DNA of 64,000 bases, taken from the NCBI GenBank assembly GCA_008933995.1, contig WARS01000065.1, positions 434,001-498,000 on the forward strand, in the 5' to 3' direction. Below the pieces are notes generated by a model that made no database searches, had not been told where the DNA came from, and was given only the letters and a program-made list of their open reading frames with translations. The position numbers were made by a program, and so were the translations under genes. Shown here piece after piece: positions 13,001-25,229 of the stretch. The stretch comes from Datnioides undecimradiatus (Eukaryota; Chordata; Actinopteri; Lobotiformes; Datnioididae). The stretch's first letter is position 1; the number at the start of each line of letters is the position of its first letter.

Positions 13001-14430
13001 ATCTGGAAGAGGATCAAAACTGTACATTTTTAAGTGTAAGAATCAACCAGACAAAATATTTGTAAATATTAAGTTTCTTGTTTGTTTTTCCTTTTTCTTT
13101 TTTTTGAGTGAATGAATGAAATGCTTACTTTGTGACAACAAAAGACAACAGGTGCAGTTTGCCACAGAAAACGGCCACCAGCTAGAGGTTTTGAGTTCAT
13201 ATATGTGAAAATAATAATAATAATAATCCTGTCCACAGATCATGTGTCGTCATATTATTTTTTTTTTTAACGTTGTCTCATCACACTGCCCGTTATTATG
13301 TGGGCAACCTGTAGCATCATGATTTCTAACCAGGAGAGTCACTGTAGCAGCAATTCACCTCCACTACAGAGGGCCTATGTTGATGAAGTATCACACTTTT
13401 AATGGAGAAAGATATAATTTGATGAGTGTGTGGTTTCATTTCTCTTTGCTCTCAGCTGTAGTACTAGAACCAACTACTCTGTCTTAATTCCCTTTATAAA
13501 CTTTTATTTTGAAATACATCATGATGCAGCTTTGTGATGAACCTGCTGCATGACCTGTGTATTCAGAGTATTTATGGAAACATCCCAGAGGCTAAGATAA
13601 TGCACTGATTTAAAAACAGCCACCTTTGGACAGCTAACTAATGGAGAGATGTTGATTGATGGGCAGGACGTAGGAACTGCGACACAACAAGTCACAAAGA
13701 GTGCAGTCGGTGATGTGTTAGCTGACTTCACATGTAGCAGTGTTTACATGTAGCCACTTACTGACATGTGGGACAGACATGAGGGCTTTGATACCATTAG
13801 ATGCCTCACATCCTCACAGAGTATAACACGATCACACAGATGGTCTGACTTTTCTCCCTCCACGCACTGAGGTGCATTGTGGGTTTTTAAGGTTGTGTTG
13901 ACCCTTACAGTAATGTGATGTAGCAGTGGAAGGGGGGGGGGCGTTTCATATAATAAACAGCTGAGAATGGATGAAATGTTAGGTACGTCTGAAAAAGTCC
14001 AGTGCACTGTCAGACTCGGAACGGATGCATGTGGATCCCTGTGGTTCTCCCATTTAAACCTGGATGTCAGTTTATTCTTATTTCAACATACCTGAAAACA
14101 GCGTTCAGCCAAGCCAAACAAGATGGCTCCATATCACCGAGGTTATTCAGAGATCCTGTGTCAGGTCAGTGGTGCATAAAAGCGCATTAACAACAGCCCA
14201 CAATGGTAAACCCATACAGTGACACATACACACTCACACTCACAGAACTCTCCAGCTTGGTCTTCTATGTGAAGTTGCACCTGTTGTCTTGTTTTTACAT
14301 TCTTTGTTGAATTCAGAAACCCAAGACTTGAGATGAATAAAAATGTTAAATAATGGAATTTTAAAAAAAGATGATTATTAAAAAAAAGTAACGTAAAACT
14401 ATATAAATAAATGAGGTGATGATATTTCTG
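10052..14430 (+). other. nlgn2: nlgn2 3' UTR (end uncertain)
   Basis: Sequence downstream of the nlgn2 stop (TAG 10049-10051) with no other gene on either strand until the convergent GTPase gene. Candidate poly(A) signals on + are ATTAAA 11619-11624, AATAAA 13952-13957, AATAAA 14336-14341 and AATAAA 14406-14411. The convergent gene has its own AATAAA (complement of 14521-14526), so the two transcripts plausibly end within about 120 bp of each other. If the distal signals are used the UTR is about 4.3 kb, long but reasonable for a neuronal gene. (AAT)n lies at 13209-13227. Confidence 0.45.
14336..14411 (+). terminator. nlgn2: candidate distal poly(A) signals of nlgn2
   Basis: Two AATAAA hexamers at 14336-14341 and 14406-14411 in an A/T-rich stretch just before the 3' end of the opposite-strand GTPase gene. 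Positional evidence only. Confidence 0.35.
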
Positions 14431-14520
14431 TTTATTTTAGAAGTTATTATACACTGTATGCTGTGATTCTGATCTGGGAAACATTAAAGACATTCATAGC
14501 CAGTCTGCTGATTTGGGGTC

Positions 14521-14526
14521 TTTATT
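14521..14526 (-). terminator. candidate poly(A) signal of the GVIN1-like gene
   Basis: TTTATT on the + strand reads AATAAA on the - strand, about 495 bp after the stop codon of the large GTPase gene. It is the first canonical hexamer I noticed in a suitable position. Confidence 0.4.
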
Positions 14527-15021
14527 GGATCAGCTGTCTGAAGTGAGTAACATACGCATAACAACAATAGCACAGAATATGGGAAAAATGATCTTTTTCA
14601 TAAAAACAACTTCTGTGAATGAACAGAATTCATATTGACATTCAGATCAATGTTTTAATATATTGAAAATGGAAAGATTTTGCATCTTGTACTTCATAAC
14701 AACAAACAACAAATAATTTTAATTTCAGAGTAAACAATTACATATCACAACACACTTTAACATCTTTTTCATGATTGTCACTTTGTTGCTTTGGTTAAAA
14801 AAGTGTTCATTGACATAATGATATTCGTAATTTATACAAAAACAAACTGAAAAAAGCTGCTTAAGTTTTTGGACAATCTCTTATCTTTTGTATTACTATT
14901 GTAAGCCTTGATGGTAAAATATCAAAGTTTAATGTCTTTAATCATTAATTACTTCATGTCATATAAATTCTCAGATCTCTACCTCTGCACGCTCAAAGCA
15001 AGTGAGACGAATGTTTGTAGT

Positions 15022-18000
15022 TCACTTGATGTTAAATGACTCTCTGAGACTCTCTTTTGCTTGCTCATATGTGATATATTTCCATCTTTGAGGAATATCA
15101 GCAGGTTTTGCGTCATATCTTTCAGCAAACTTGTTGTTGAATTTCGTCAGCACATATTTCCAGTAGTCTGACGCCTCAAGGCTTTTATCTGGGGGAATGG
15201 TCCAGTCTGGGAATATCGCTTTGTAATCTTTATATGGGTGTAATTTACCATTTGTGGCGTGGCAGCGAAAATGTTTGTCACTGATCACAGAGGAAGAGCA
15301 TATGCCAGTGGTAAGTTTATCGGTGTGAACCGACTTATATACACCCAAACCATCCGGCCGATGTAGAGAAGCCCAGTGCTCAGTGTGCTCTTTCCCTCCT
15401 GCCTCACATGGCGCTTTGCAGAATGGACACTGTTTACCACATCCAATCAGTCTGGTGAAAAGCTCATTCTGCGGTTTCACAGTAAGATTTTGTAGTTTGG
15501 TTTTGATGTCTGTTTCTTTAAACTCCTTTTTAAGAGCTTGTGCCATGTCCTTCACACACTCAGTGAGCCAGTGAGCAAACTGTTCCTGGTTTCCATTGTT
15601 CAGGACCATGAAAGCACTAAGAGCATCCTGGGAGATGACCAGTTTATCTCCAAGTTCCTGACAGACCTCTTCAATAAATCTTTTCAAGTTGCCACTCTGT
15701 ATTGTTTTGGCTTTGCTGATAGCAGCGTTTATGCTGTTCACACTTGACATGACATGTTGATCTTCAAACTCTGTGGACTGATTTGAGAAGTGCTCTACTA
15801 TTAGGTCATGTATCCATTTCTTTACAAAATGCTCATATGAGCAAATATACCTGTGGTAGTTTTCAAAGTCATCCTTTGAGAGCAAATCCAGTAAAATTGA
15901 ATACTGGCAGTATATTCTTGTGCTGAGCTGCTGGCTTGTCAGCATTTCACCAACAATATCTGGACCCAAGGAGCGGTTGACAAAGTCTTTGACTGCTGGC
16001 CTCAAGCAGCACTCTGTGAATTCTTTGGCCTTCTTCTGGCATTGGTCTCGTTCATTGAACACATCTTTAAAATCAGCAAGATACTTTTCTTTCTTTTGAG
16101 TCAGACATCTATAGGGATCATTTAAGTGTATGAAATCCTCATGCATCTCCTGAAACTGTCTGGCTGCAATGCCACAGATGTGCTGTTTCAGAGAAACTTC
16201 AAACACAATGTCTATATTTATATCCTGTTTGTTTTGCAGCCTCTCATCAATCATGTGTAGGATCTCCTGGATGTAAGTTTCATGGTAGTTGCTGTTTCTT
16301 TCCTTTTTTTTAGTCACAAACTGTGTGCAAGCATCTATGATGCTGTCAGCTATGTTTTGTAAAGCCGATATGTGATCTTTACTGCTGAAAAGCTTTCTCC
16401 ATTCATGTTTGAACTGGGTGCGACATCCTTTGGGTGACCATTTGAAAGGCTCCACTCCACAATCTCGTAACTTTTTTTGACTTATTAATTCACGTGCATG
16501 ACTTCCCTTCCGTGAAAGATTGTCTCTCAGGTAGTGGTCCACATTTATGAAGACATCTGTGGTGTTTTGTTTGGAAAAGGCTAGTTCATTCACCATTTGA
16601 TTCCACATCTTCTCAAATTCTCTGTCCAGCTCTACGTCCGTCATGTTGACTTGTTTTTTTCGACATTGCTCAATCAATCCATGCACTCTCTCTTCTAATT
16701 CTTTTGTGTGCCTCTCCTTGATTTTATCAAGTGTCATCATTCCCTGTCTGATGTCAGCAGCTGCTCTGAGTTGATTAAATACAGAGCTCTCTATTTCTCG
16801 TCGAAGGCTCTTTATGCTGTTTGCAAAGTCCTCTCTGTATCCTTCAACTAGATGGACATGCTTGAAATACTCTGCCAGATGTTCAAGAAGTTTGGTCTCC
16901 CATTCAGACAGCACTGTGCAAGCTTGATTTTTTAAATGAGTGAGGAATTCCCTCATGTCAGATACTCCAGATTTCAAAGCAACTGTGTCGAAGTTGGAAA
17001 TTTGTGTTTCAGCACTGGTAACCCATGTGTACATGGTTTTTTTGAATTCCCATTCCCATTTGTTGAATTCTGAGCACAGCCTCATGTATGCATCAGCCAC
17101 TATGCTGTTTCTGAAGCTAAAGATGAAGTTTTCATGCTTTACTGCATTCCACAGGCTTCTTGTCCACTCCGTAAACTCTGAGATATTATTGGCAGATGAC
17201 CCACAATCTCCCAAAATTTGAATTATGTTCTTCTTGAGCTCATAGACAGCCTCACTGTACCCTGCATTGACTGGTGCCATTGGTGGGTTTCCATTCCAGA
17301 GTCCAGGAATGTACCAGTTCCCACTGTCTGGATTGTACTCCATCACATCAGTGAAGCTCTTGTTCGCCTCTTTCTTTTCCATTTTAGCTGCTGCTGCTGT
17401 CATCTCGTTTAACTGTTGCAGGAGCAGCTTCCTGTCTCGCAAGTTCTTTTCACGGGCTGAAACATCTGACACATTCTGGTGAACAAACTGACATTTGGGT
17501 TTTTTGCCCACCTCTTTCATCCTGAGAAAAGCATGCACGACTATTTGTAGGATGTCCTTCATTTCCGTTGAGTTCTCCATTGCAATATTGATGATTGTGA
17601 TATCACTCAGCCCCACAACAAGTGTTGCAAGCTCATTGTCATGTTCATGGCTATTGTCCAGTTGAGCAAGCTCTGGTGACTTCAACCCCTCAGTGTCAAT
17701 GATCACCATGAAGTCACAGTTGAGTATATTTTTGATATCCTCATTGATTCTGATGAGCAACATAAAGGCACCTCGAGTGCATCTACCACTGCTGACTGCA
17801 AACTGCACTCCAAACATGGTGTTAAGAAGAGTTGATTTACCTGTGCTCTGAACTCCAAGAACTGTGACTACTAATATCTTGCTGTCAGGAGACACCAAGT
17901 CATTGAGTTGAGAGAGAACATCAGTCACCCATCTGAGTGGTATGTTGGATGCATCTCCGTCTACAAGCTCAAGAGGAAATCCATCAAGCAACAACTCTGC

Positions 18001-20743
18001 ACAAAGTTTGGGAAGATGCTGTAATTGTTGACGTGATGGGTGTGTTTCTGGGAGGGAAACTGAAGCTTCATAGATCTGGCCCATTTCACGAAAAAAGTGT
18101 TCCGTCCCCAGCGAGCTGTTAGAAAGTTTTCGGTCAACCTCTCTGATCTCCTCTTTATTGTCAGGGATTTTGCTTTTCTTTTTGTACTGCTCCCTCAGGC
18201 CAGAGAGTTTCTCTCGAGACAGGTTATCAAGGTTCATTCGCATCCATTTCAGGAAATAACACCTCTCTTTCCCTGGGCTTGATATTGCATTAATGAAACA
18301 TGTCATTGCATTTGACATGTCATATGAGTTCTGTTTTTCCCTCAGTTTTTTTTTCTCTTCAAGAAGATCACTTTTGTACATTTCTATGTTTTGAGACCCA
18401 ACATTTCGAAGTCGAAATTCTTCCTTCTCTAAGCTAGTCAGTTCCTTCCATATTTGGCCTTGCAAAGGAAGTTGAGTTTCTTTGTAATTAAGGATATCTT
18501 GAATTTCTTCAGTGATGGCATATGCATTTTTCTTAGCCTTCTGGCACTCTGGGTTGTCCTCATCAACTGGGATTCCCAGTTCATAGGCAATGTTAACCAT
18601 TTGCTCTATTCCCATCTTCATCTTTGAGTTCTTTATTACTTCCGTGACTGTGTTCCGCAGTTTTTTGACAAAGTCTGCATCATTTATATGCTTAGTCTTC
18701 AAAAGAATGTTGTTTTTAGTCAAGCCCAAATCAGTTGCTACTTTCTTTAGAGTTTCCATGCTGAACTTTTCACTTTGATGGTTGCCCACCAAGAAGATCT
18801 GTGCTTTGTGGTGTTGCTTGCTGAGCAGCTCACACTTAGAGTTGAAATTTTCAACAAACACAAAAACTGCTGCAGACGTCTGACACAAAAAAGAAAACTG
18901 TGTTTCAAATGAAGCTATGTCCCCACGGAGATAGGTACCAAGTAATTTCAGCCAATCCGTCGGATATTTTTCTTGGACTGTCACCACCCTCCATATCACG
19001 GTGAACAAAGGTGTCATGGTACTGCTGAGAATTGCTCAGAAGCTTATTAAGTATGTGTGACTTGGACAAGGAGCACTCACCCAGCCTTACAAAAGATATC
19101 ATTGGAAGCTTAGAGGCAACAATCCTGTCTTCAATAAAGCCCTTGGATTCTGAAAGGGACTGAGGTCTGTACTCTTTAACAATGTCTCTCATGGCCCAGA
19201 GCATCAGTGTGCACTGCTTTGTGTCACAATTGTGAAGTAGTAGCGGCACAGAAAACTGACACATAGACATTTTGAGTGCCAGTTCCTGCTGTACAAATCC
19301 ATCAGAACACAAAAAGAGAGCAGTGATTAAGTCAAGGGGGTTTACCCTGTCCCCGGATGTTTTAGTTTGGACCAGATCATCAAGATTTAACTCTGTACTA
19401 TCTGATGGTTCGCCACATTTCGACTCATGTAATGATGTACATTTCACACTCCTAGCTGTCACATTAACCATCATCAGTTTCTTCAGAAAATGCCATGAAA
19501 GATCTGAATTACATTTGGCAGGTTCATCAGAAATGGTGTGCTCATCAATCTGAAGTATTGTGCTTAGGGATAGCTTCTCTGTGTCGTCGTGCTTCAAACC
19601 CAGTTCCTCCAACACATACTCAAGGTCAGTCTCTGTAGACATGAAAACTATGATGAGTAAACCCATAATAATAAGAAAGAGAAGAAGTACCCCCTCTGGT
19701 TGTTATGAACAATTGAATAGAACAAATGCAGTTGCATTTTCCATTAAGTCTGGATGTTTGCAGAGTCATTGTACTTACTTGTGCGGGTAGATGTTATAGT
19801 TGGTTTGCTTATTCTTCCATTCCGAAGACGTGTAGAAACCTCGAGAGAGTAACACACACCTGGCCTCAAGTTGCTGATAGTCAGGGTGTTTGTGTCCGTT
19901 GTCAGCTCTTGCACGATTTCTCCCTCACTGCAACACGTCACCATGTAATTCTCCACTTCACCAGCCGTAGTGTCCCAACACAGAGACAGTGAGTCATTGC
20001 CAACTCGACTGACTGTAATCTGCATATGAGGGCTTGGCTCTGTGAAGATAATAAATAACAGTTTCACTTCTAACTGATCAATATCAATGTTTGCCTGAAG
20101 TGCTATTTCATTGCCAAGTGCAAGAAGTGCATCATAAGAGAAAGAAACATATCATCATTTCATGCACTTAATTTGCAGAAAACCTCTAAAATCTGATGGT
20201 AACTTTATCAATATGCAATTTAAAAGGCCTGTTGATATAGGTTATGAGCACAAACACCATCCAGAGGACACTTTCCATCAGGCTTAGGTTTGGGGTTTTT
20301 TTTCATTTTGTTTTGTTTTTTTATTGGTTTGATTTTCAGATTTACCTGTGGAGACAGATAGCGATGTTGCTTTGCTTCGATTTCCATTGTCTGTTACTTC
20401 TCCTAGTGGAGGAACATCTGTGAGAGAAGTATCTCAGTATCTCCATGTTACAGCGTGTACAGTCTATGGTGTTTAGGTATTTTTTTGGTATTTGCAGTCA
20501 CACTTACAGTCAGACTGTGCTGTTGGAGGAGTGTCCTTTCCCTCCTCACAGTATTTCTCAAGTGGTTCATCAGATGCAGGATGGAACTCCTTAGTAATTA
20601 AGAAAGATATGCAGAACAAAATGTGAGGAATCAATTTATAATCCCAACAAAAGCTGACTTTTTAATATTTGTCTTGTAATTTAATTCTATTTTTTTTAAT
20701 TGTTTAGAGTTTGATTAATTACCTCCTCATTAGAGTTCTCCAT
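15022..20743 (-). CDS. interferon-induced very large GTPase 1-like (GVIN1/VLIG family), one apparent frameshift
   Basis: Five coding exons read on the minus strand: 20743-20723 (start, MENSNEE), 20589-20508, 20417-20346, 20039-19779 and 19632-15022, with phases 0, 1, 1, 1. The fourth exon is a fibronectin type III domain (about residues 59-145; LSLCWD, GVCYSLEVS). The 4.6 kb last exon carries the VLIG-type G domain: P-loop GVQSTGKST (about residue 738), the threonine-containing switch RCTRGAF, and DTEGL (about residue 791). A long helical region and a C-terminal Cys/His cluster (CGKQCPFCKAPC) follow. Upstream are the family's LEYVLEELGLKHDD and CNSDLSWHFLKKLMMVN blocks. The reading frame switches once, near 18930-18960, where the expected ITWYL-x-RGDIASF is split over two frames. 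The summed exon length (5047 nt) is one more than a multiple of three, which fits one extra base. Without it the protein would be about 1,681 residues, normal for fish members. It is either an assembly error, a null allele or a young pseudogene. The family is interferon-inducible and thought to act in cell-autonomous immunity. Confidence 0.88.
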
Positions 20744-21155
20744 TGTGGGTAAACTTTCGGCCTTCCCACACTAGACACCCAGTTGATTCAGACTGGCTCT
20801 CACTAAAAGTCATAGAAGCACAAATGTAACATTATTCACCAACACCTATCAATTTTACACACAAATAACACAGGGAAGTCTATCCTGCAACCTGCTATGG
20901 GACCGTTAGAGGACACATAGAAAATGCTGATTCATGCTCCTGCTTTAGTCAGTGTAAAGTTTGCATTTGAATGCTATTTCATGTCTCGAAATAGGAATAT
21001 ATTGTAGCCTACCTTTTGTAGGAGAACTGTATCCATGGTAGAGACAGTATCTGATTTATTTATCCAGGAGCTTTTAATCCTCTCTGTATGTAATATACTG
21101 TTCTAGGTGAAGTTTTGTCCTGCAGTCAGAGCTAAGCACTTCCCATGGCAATGAA
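20744..21155 (-). other. probable 5' UTR exons of the GVIN1-like gene
   Basis: A plausible first exon runs from about 21150 down to a donor at about 21013 (CAAAAG|gtaggc on -). A plausible second non-coding part begins after cttttag near 20809 and leads into the start codon at 20743. The first exon contains an ATG in a good context (accATGG) that opens an eight-codon frame ending in TGA just across the proposed splice, i.e. a short upstream ORF. Inferred from splice-site-like sequence only. Confidence 0.35.
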
Positions 21156-21176
21156 ATAGCCTGTCGTGAGCGCTTC

Positions 21177-21287
21177 CTTTTATACAGCAGGTGAAGTTAC
21201 TTTCTGTTTTGTTTTCCAATAACTACTTTCTTTGCAGGAAAGCAGATCTGTCTGGTACTTTCTGTCTGTCTGGTACTTTCCCTTTAC
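21177..21287 (-). promoter_or_regulatory. TATA box and two ISRE/IRF-like sites of the GVIN1-like gene
   Basis: On the minus strand TATAAAAG reads at 21184-21177. Fifteen bases further upstream (21210-21199) is AAAACAGAAAGT, and at 21288-21275 AGTAAAGGGAAAGT. Both match the IRF/ISRE core GAAANNGAAA at all but the first base. The layout (TATA with paired ISRE-like sites within about 110 bp) is what an interferon-stimulated promoter looks like and fits the gene family. Confidence 0.5.
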
Positions 21288-23500
21288 TGAAGCTAGGACT
21301 TAGCTAAAATAAAGGCATATTGCACAAGTCTCTCCAACAGAGACAAATGACACAACGAATGAATGCAACACGATAAGAAAACTTCTTATGACAGTTAGTA
21401 GCACGGAAACATACGTTTACATTTTAAAAAGAAATAGCTATAGAAACACCTCATGTTGACCCAGTTCAGACCATTAAAACACCACTGGATGATGTTCTGT
21501 CAGCTTCTGAATGATTTATGTACAGCTCTAAGATACTTTGACCATCCAGGCATTACACAAAGATGAATGGCTGCTAAGTTATTTTAGACTGCCAATTATA
21601 TTGTAACTGAACACAGACATTTGACTGTTCATTGAAAGAACTATAACCTACAGTCTACCACAGGCACAATCTAATATGGAAATGCTAAAGGTACCTTTGG
21701 CATCTGGCAGGTCAGGAGATTCACACATTAGGCTCACTTGAGATGAACTGCGCCTTGCCTGGAAAGTAGACGAGACCAAGCGGCGGCAACAGGGGGCAGT
21801 GACAACAGGCTGCGGTTGAGTCGGACAGATTTCAGCAAATTTCCCAGAACACAGGCTGCAGGAAGTCGCAGAGACGTTTACATCCTGTCAGAGCCGTCTG
21901 CACCAAAGATGTATAACGACATTTATAATGCTCTGTATGATACACCTTGACCTAGTACAGCCAGGGCTCGCTGTCCACTGCGATTAAGTTGGTTTCACAT
22001 TGGATATTCGACAGACATTCACGCAGCGACGGCTCCTCCTCTGATCGAGACGATCAACTTAACACAAACCCTCGTTCTTGACAACGTTGCACTTTATTTC
22101 AGTAATTTCCATGTCATGTGACCAACTGACCAAATTCATATCAGAAATCACTGGGCATTGCCCAATCAGGGCACACCTCCTTAAATGTGATTTCACAGCT
22201 TTCCCTTTTTTATATGAATTTTGTTTATGGAAATATTGTCATTATATTTCATAATTTATATAATTTGGCGGCTCTGGGTCACATGACATGGAAATTATTG
22301 AAATATGGGCATAGGGGCCATTCGTTATTATGAGAAGGGTGCAAAACAAATGTGTTAAAATCAAACTCAAGGACTGTTTAATGAGAGGCTATAGCAGAAG
22401 AAGAAGAAGAAGCTGCTGGTGTGTTTGAGGCTGCTGGAAAACAGAGCTTCAGAGAGGTGACACTCATAGCTTAATGAAAACAGGTCTAAAGTACCCATCA
22501 ATCACTGATTTATTGCACCACCTGGCTGGCAGGCTTCATTGCCCATATTGAACACACCTGAGATGTTGGATGAACAATAGGTGCTCTGTCTGGCAAAATG
22601 CCAAATGCTAATATGCCCACTGTGGATTTTCCAGCAGTGAAATATATATTTGCATCCTCTGTCAGGCCTTTTGCTGCTGCAAACTCAAATACCTCCTAAT
22701 GTTTGAAAACTGGTTATACTGGGAAAGAGAGGCACAGTGAAGTGGTTATAGTAGGACAGAGGCTCAGTGGACAAGAGTTGACCAAGAGCGGTCAAGCAAA
22801 GAAGTTGGCCCTGCAGCAGATTGTGGAGGACTTGGCTGTGCACGAGCCTGACGGCTTGACGTTTACACAGGTGAGCACAACAACTGAAAGAGGCTTCAAT
22901 AACTACTGCGTTGCCTAGCAGCAGCATGATTCTTAGCACAGCCCTTCCATAAAGAAGAATGTTACAATGGCTAGGTGGTGCATTTGGAGAACCATCAGGC
23001 CTATTGGTTGTATATTTAAAACTAATATTCAATAAGTCTCCAGCTCCAATTATAGTTTTATGTCTTCTGTGCAAACTGATGTTCAGGCTGCTGCTGTTTC
23101 TGTCGTGTATGAATATTTGGGAGAACAGTTCGTGCACTGAGTTGTTTGTGAATTGTATATTATTGTGATTATCACACATTTTGTTTTTTGATCAGTAAGA
23201 AGAGTGTCAGTCATGCACCAATATTCCTCTTAAGTGTGCACACAGCTTATGTGATGATGTGATTATTTGAAGTATCACTTGCATTTTGCTTCAGGAATCA
23301 GCTGTTTTGGTTTGATGACTAGGTTTGTGTCTTACTTTTGTTACTGAGCTGCAACTGTCAGAGCTAACTTTTGCAGCACTGTAGACTGTAGAGATAAGCG
23401 GAGACCGAGGTCCGTTATAGTGCCTTTTCTCCAGAAAACGCCCTCCTCCACTTATTCTAGTTTGGCAGTCTTGCCCGTTCCAATATGGCGATAATGTTGA
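21288..23500. other. intergenic region between the GVIN1-like gene and pop7
   Basis: The two genes diverge from here. It contains the MITE at 22095-22305 and a (GAA)n tract near 22389-22412. A long open frame on both strands at about 22690-23180 matches nothing I recognise and has no exon signals; see findings. Confidence 0.6.
22095..22305. mobile_element. TA-flanked MITE (Tc1/mariner-like)
   Basis: A 211 bp unit with nearly perfect terminal inverted repeats. The left end at 22097-22123 reads tttcagtaatttccatgtca..., and the right end at 22277-22303 is its reverse complement with one mismatch. Both ends are bordered by TA (22095-22096 and 22304-22305), as expected for a Tc1/mariner-type target duplication. 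There is no coding capacity inside, so it is a non-autonomous element. Confidence 0.7.
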
Positions 23501-23579
23501 CGTATCACGACGACGGACGCAAGCACGTATTTTACCTCGTTAAACTACTTCCGGGCCACACAAAATCAACAGCTCCTTT

Positions 23580-23673
23580 GGCTAAAGTGAATTCCCCGGT
23601 CACAAAAATGCGTGCACCCCAGACGTTAACGATGAAATAAGGCTGATTTGTTACTTGAACTAATCCTCTGAAG
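23580..23673 (+). other. pop7: probable 5' non-coding exon of pop7
   Basis: The sequence CTCTGAAG|gtaagtg at 23666-23680 is a strong splice donor in a C+G-richer stretch upstream of pop7. The matching acceptor is ttttggcag at 25169-25177. The 5' limit is unknown; the start given is nominal. Confidence 0.4.
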
Positions 23674-24594
23674 GTAAGTGTGTTCGTCACATCTAACACT
23701 AACAGTATCATCACAACTCCCACGGCCAACTAGCTTCGCTCATCCACTGCTTTTGGGCTCAGTGACGTTTAGCTAGCTAGTCTTTGACAAGCCCCGTTTG
23801 TGACTTCACCACGTTACCCTGTGGTTCCGGCATTTGCACGGCATTCAGCTATATGTTGGACTTGCTACAGGCATACGTTTAAGCACTGATAGATAACAAG
23901 CGACGTCTCTGAGATCAACATCGTACTATTTAAAAGCACCTTGCTGCTCCGTAGGCTAATAGGCAAAACCAACATTTAATGTTAGCTATGTGTCCCAGTG
24001 TCACAAATTGGGCTGGCGTAGCTAATGCAAATGCTCGTGTCTCTAACATTGCATCCATCGTGTCTTACTGGCAGAAATGTTGAGATACATGTCTTTATTT
24101 TATCTAGAAGTAGTCGTAGTGCTATTTTAAGTTGCCACTTGCTGCTGATGTCCGGAACATCACCACTGTCCCAACATGGTGTTTCTATGGTAACATAAAA
24201 GGATTTTAACTGGTTGTCATTATTTGTGCTTTGGCACTTTTTTAATTATAGAGCTACATCTACAGTTATCAGCTGATCAATTACTTGATTGATCTTTTAT
24301 TATTTTAGTATTCTATATTTTAGAAAATAGTGTAAAATCCTCTTTATTTTTCTAATTTCATGGTGGTGCCCTCCAAAGTGTTGTTTGTTCAACCGCCCGA
24401 CCAAAATATCAAAATATTCAAGTTAAAAAACACAAAGATGCTGTAATGTTTAAAGTTGTATTTAATTATTACTGATTGTTAATAGCAAGCCCATTATCTG
24501 TATTCTTTATGATTGACTCACTGCTGAATCGAGGATGTTGAGCTGAAACTATTAGCCAGTTATAGAAAATGATCCAGGGAGTGCCCTGTTTGTT

Positions 24595-24860
24595 AGTTAG
24601 GGTTGCAACAGGACTCAGAAAAAAGTCATGGTATGCAATATTACATAATTATCAGTCACAGTGACCCTTCAAGCAGTGAAAACAGAGGGGGTTATGGGAG
24701 GTTGAACAAACACTTGATTGAAATTTAACAAAATATGTCCTGACAAACATGAAACTGAATAAAATTCTTTTTAAATAACACCAAGCAGTAGATTTCAATA
24801 CTGAACATGGGCAAAATGGAATTATTCATGGTATGACCACTGTCAATGTTCATATATCAT
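24595..24860. repeat. possible degraded DNA-transposon (hAT-like) repeat
   Basis: The segment begins with tagggttgcaac and contains two copies of tcatggtatg (near 24627 and 24826), reminiscent of dispersed hAT-type repeats in fish. No target duplication was confirmed. It lies in the pop7 5' intron. Confidence 0.22.
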
Positions 24861-25229
24861 GTTGTTATTGATTGCTCTTGGTAATGGATGAATCTTTTAC
24901 ACCACCTTGGCTGAAGGTTCTCAGTTGTGAGGATCTGTTCTTCTGTCTTCTAGGATAGTAAACTGGGTATATTTGGGTTTTGGACTGTTGAAGTTGAAAA
25001 ATTGTCATTCTTGATAATGAATTTCTTACTATTTCATTTTATTAATTGCTTGATGTAATTTTAAATATAATCAGAAGTTTTGGAGATGTTGAAAGAGAAT
25101 ATGACATGTCTGTTTATATGTTGGGTGGTATCGTGCTTGCAGTTCATCAACCTCTGTAACTAATTTTATTTTGGCAGCTTCTTTGTTTGGCCCCAGCTGC
25201 TGTCCAAGCGTACACGTCCACTGAGAAAC

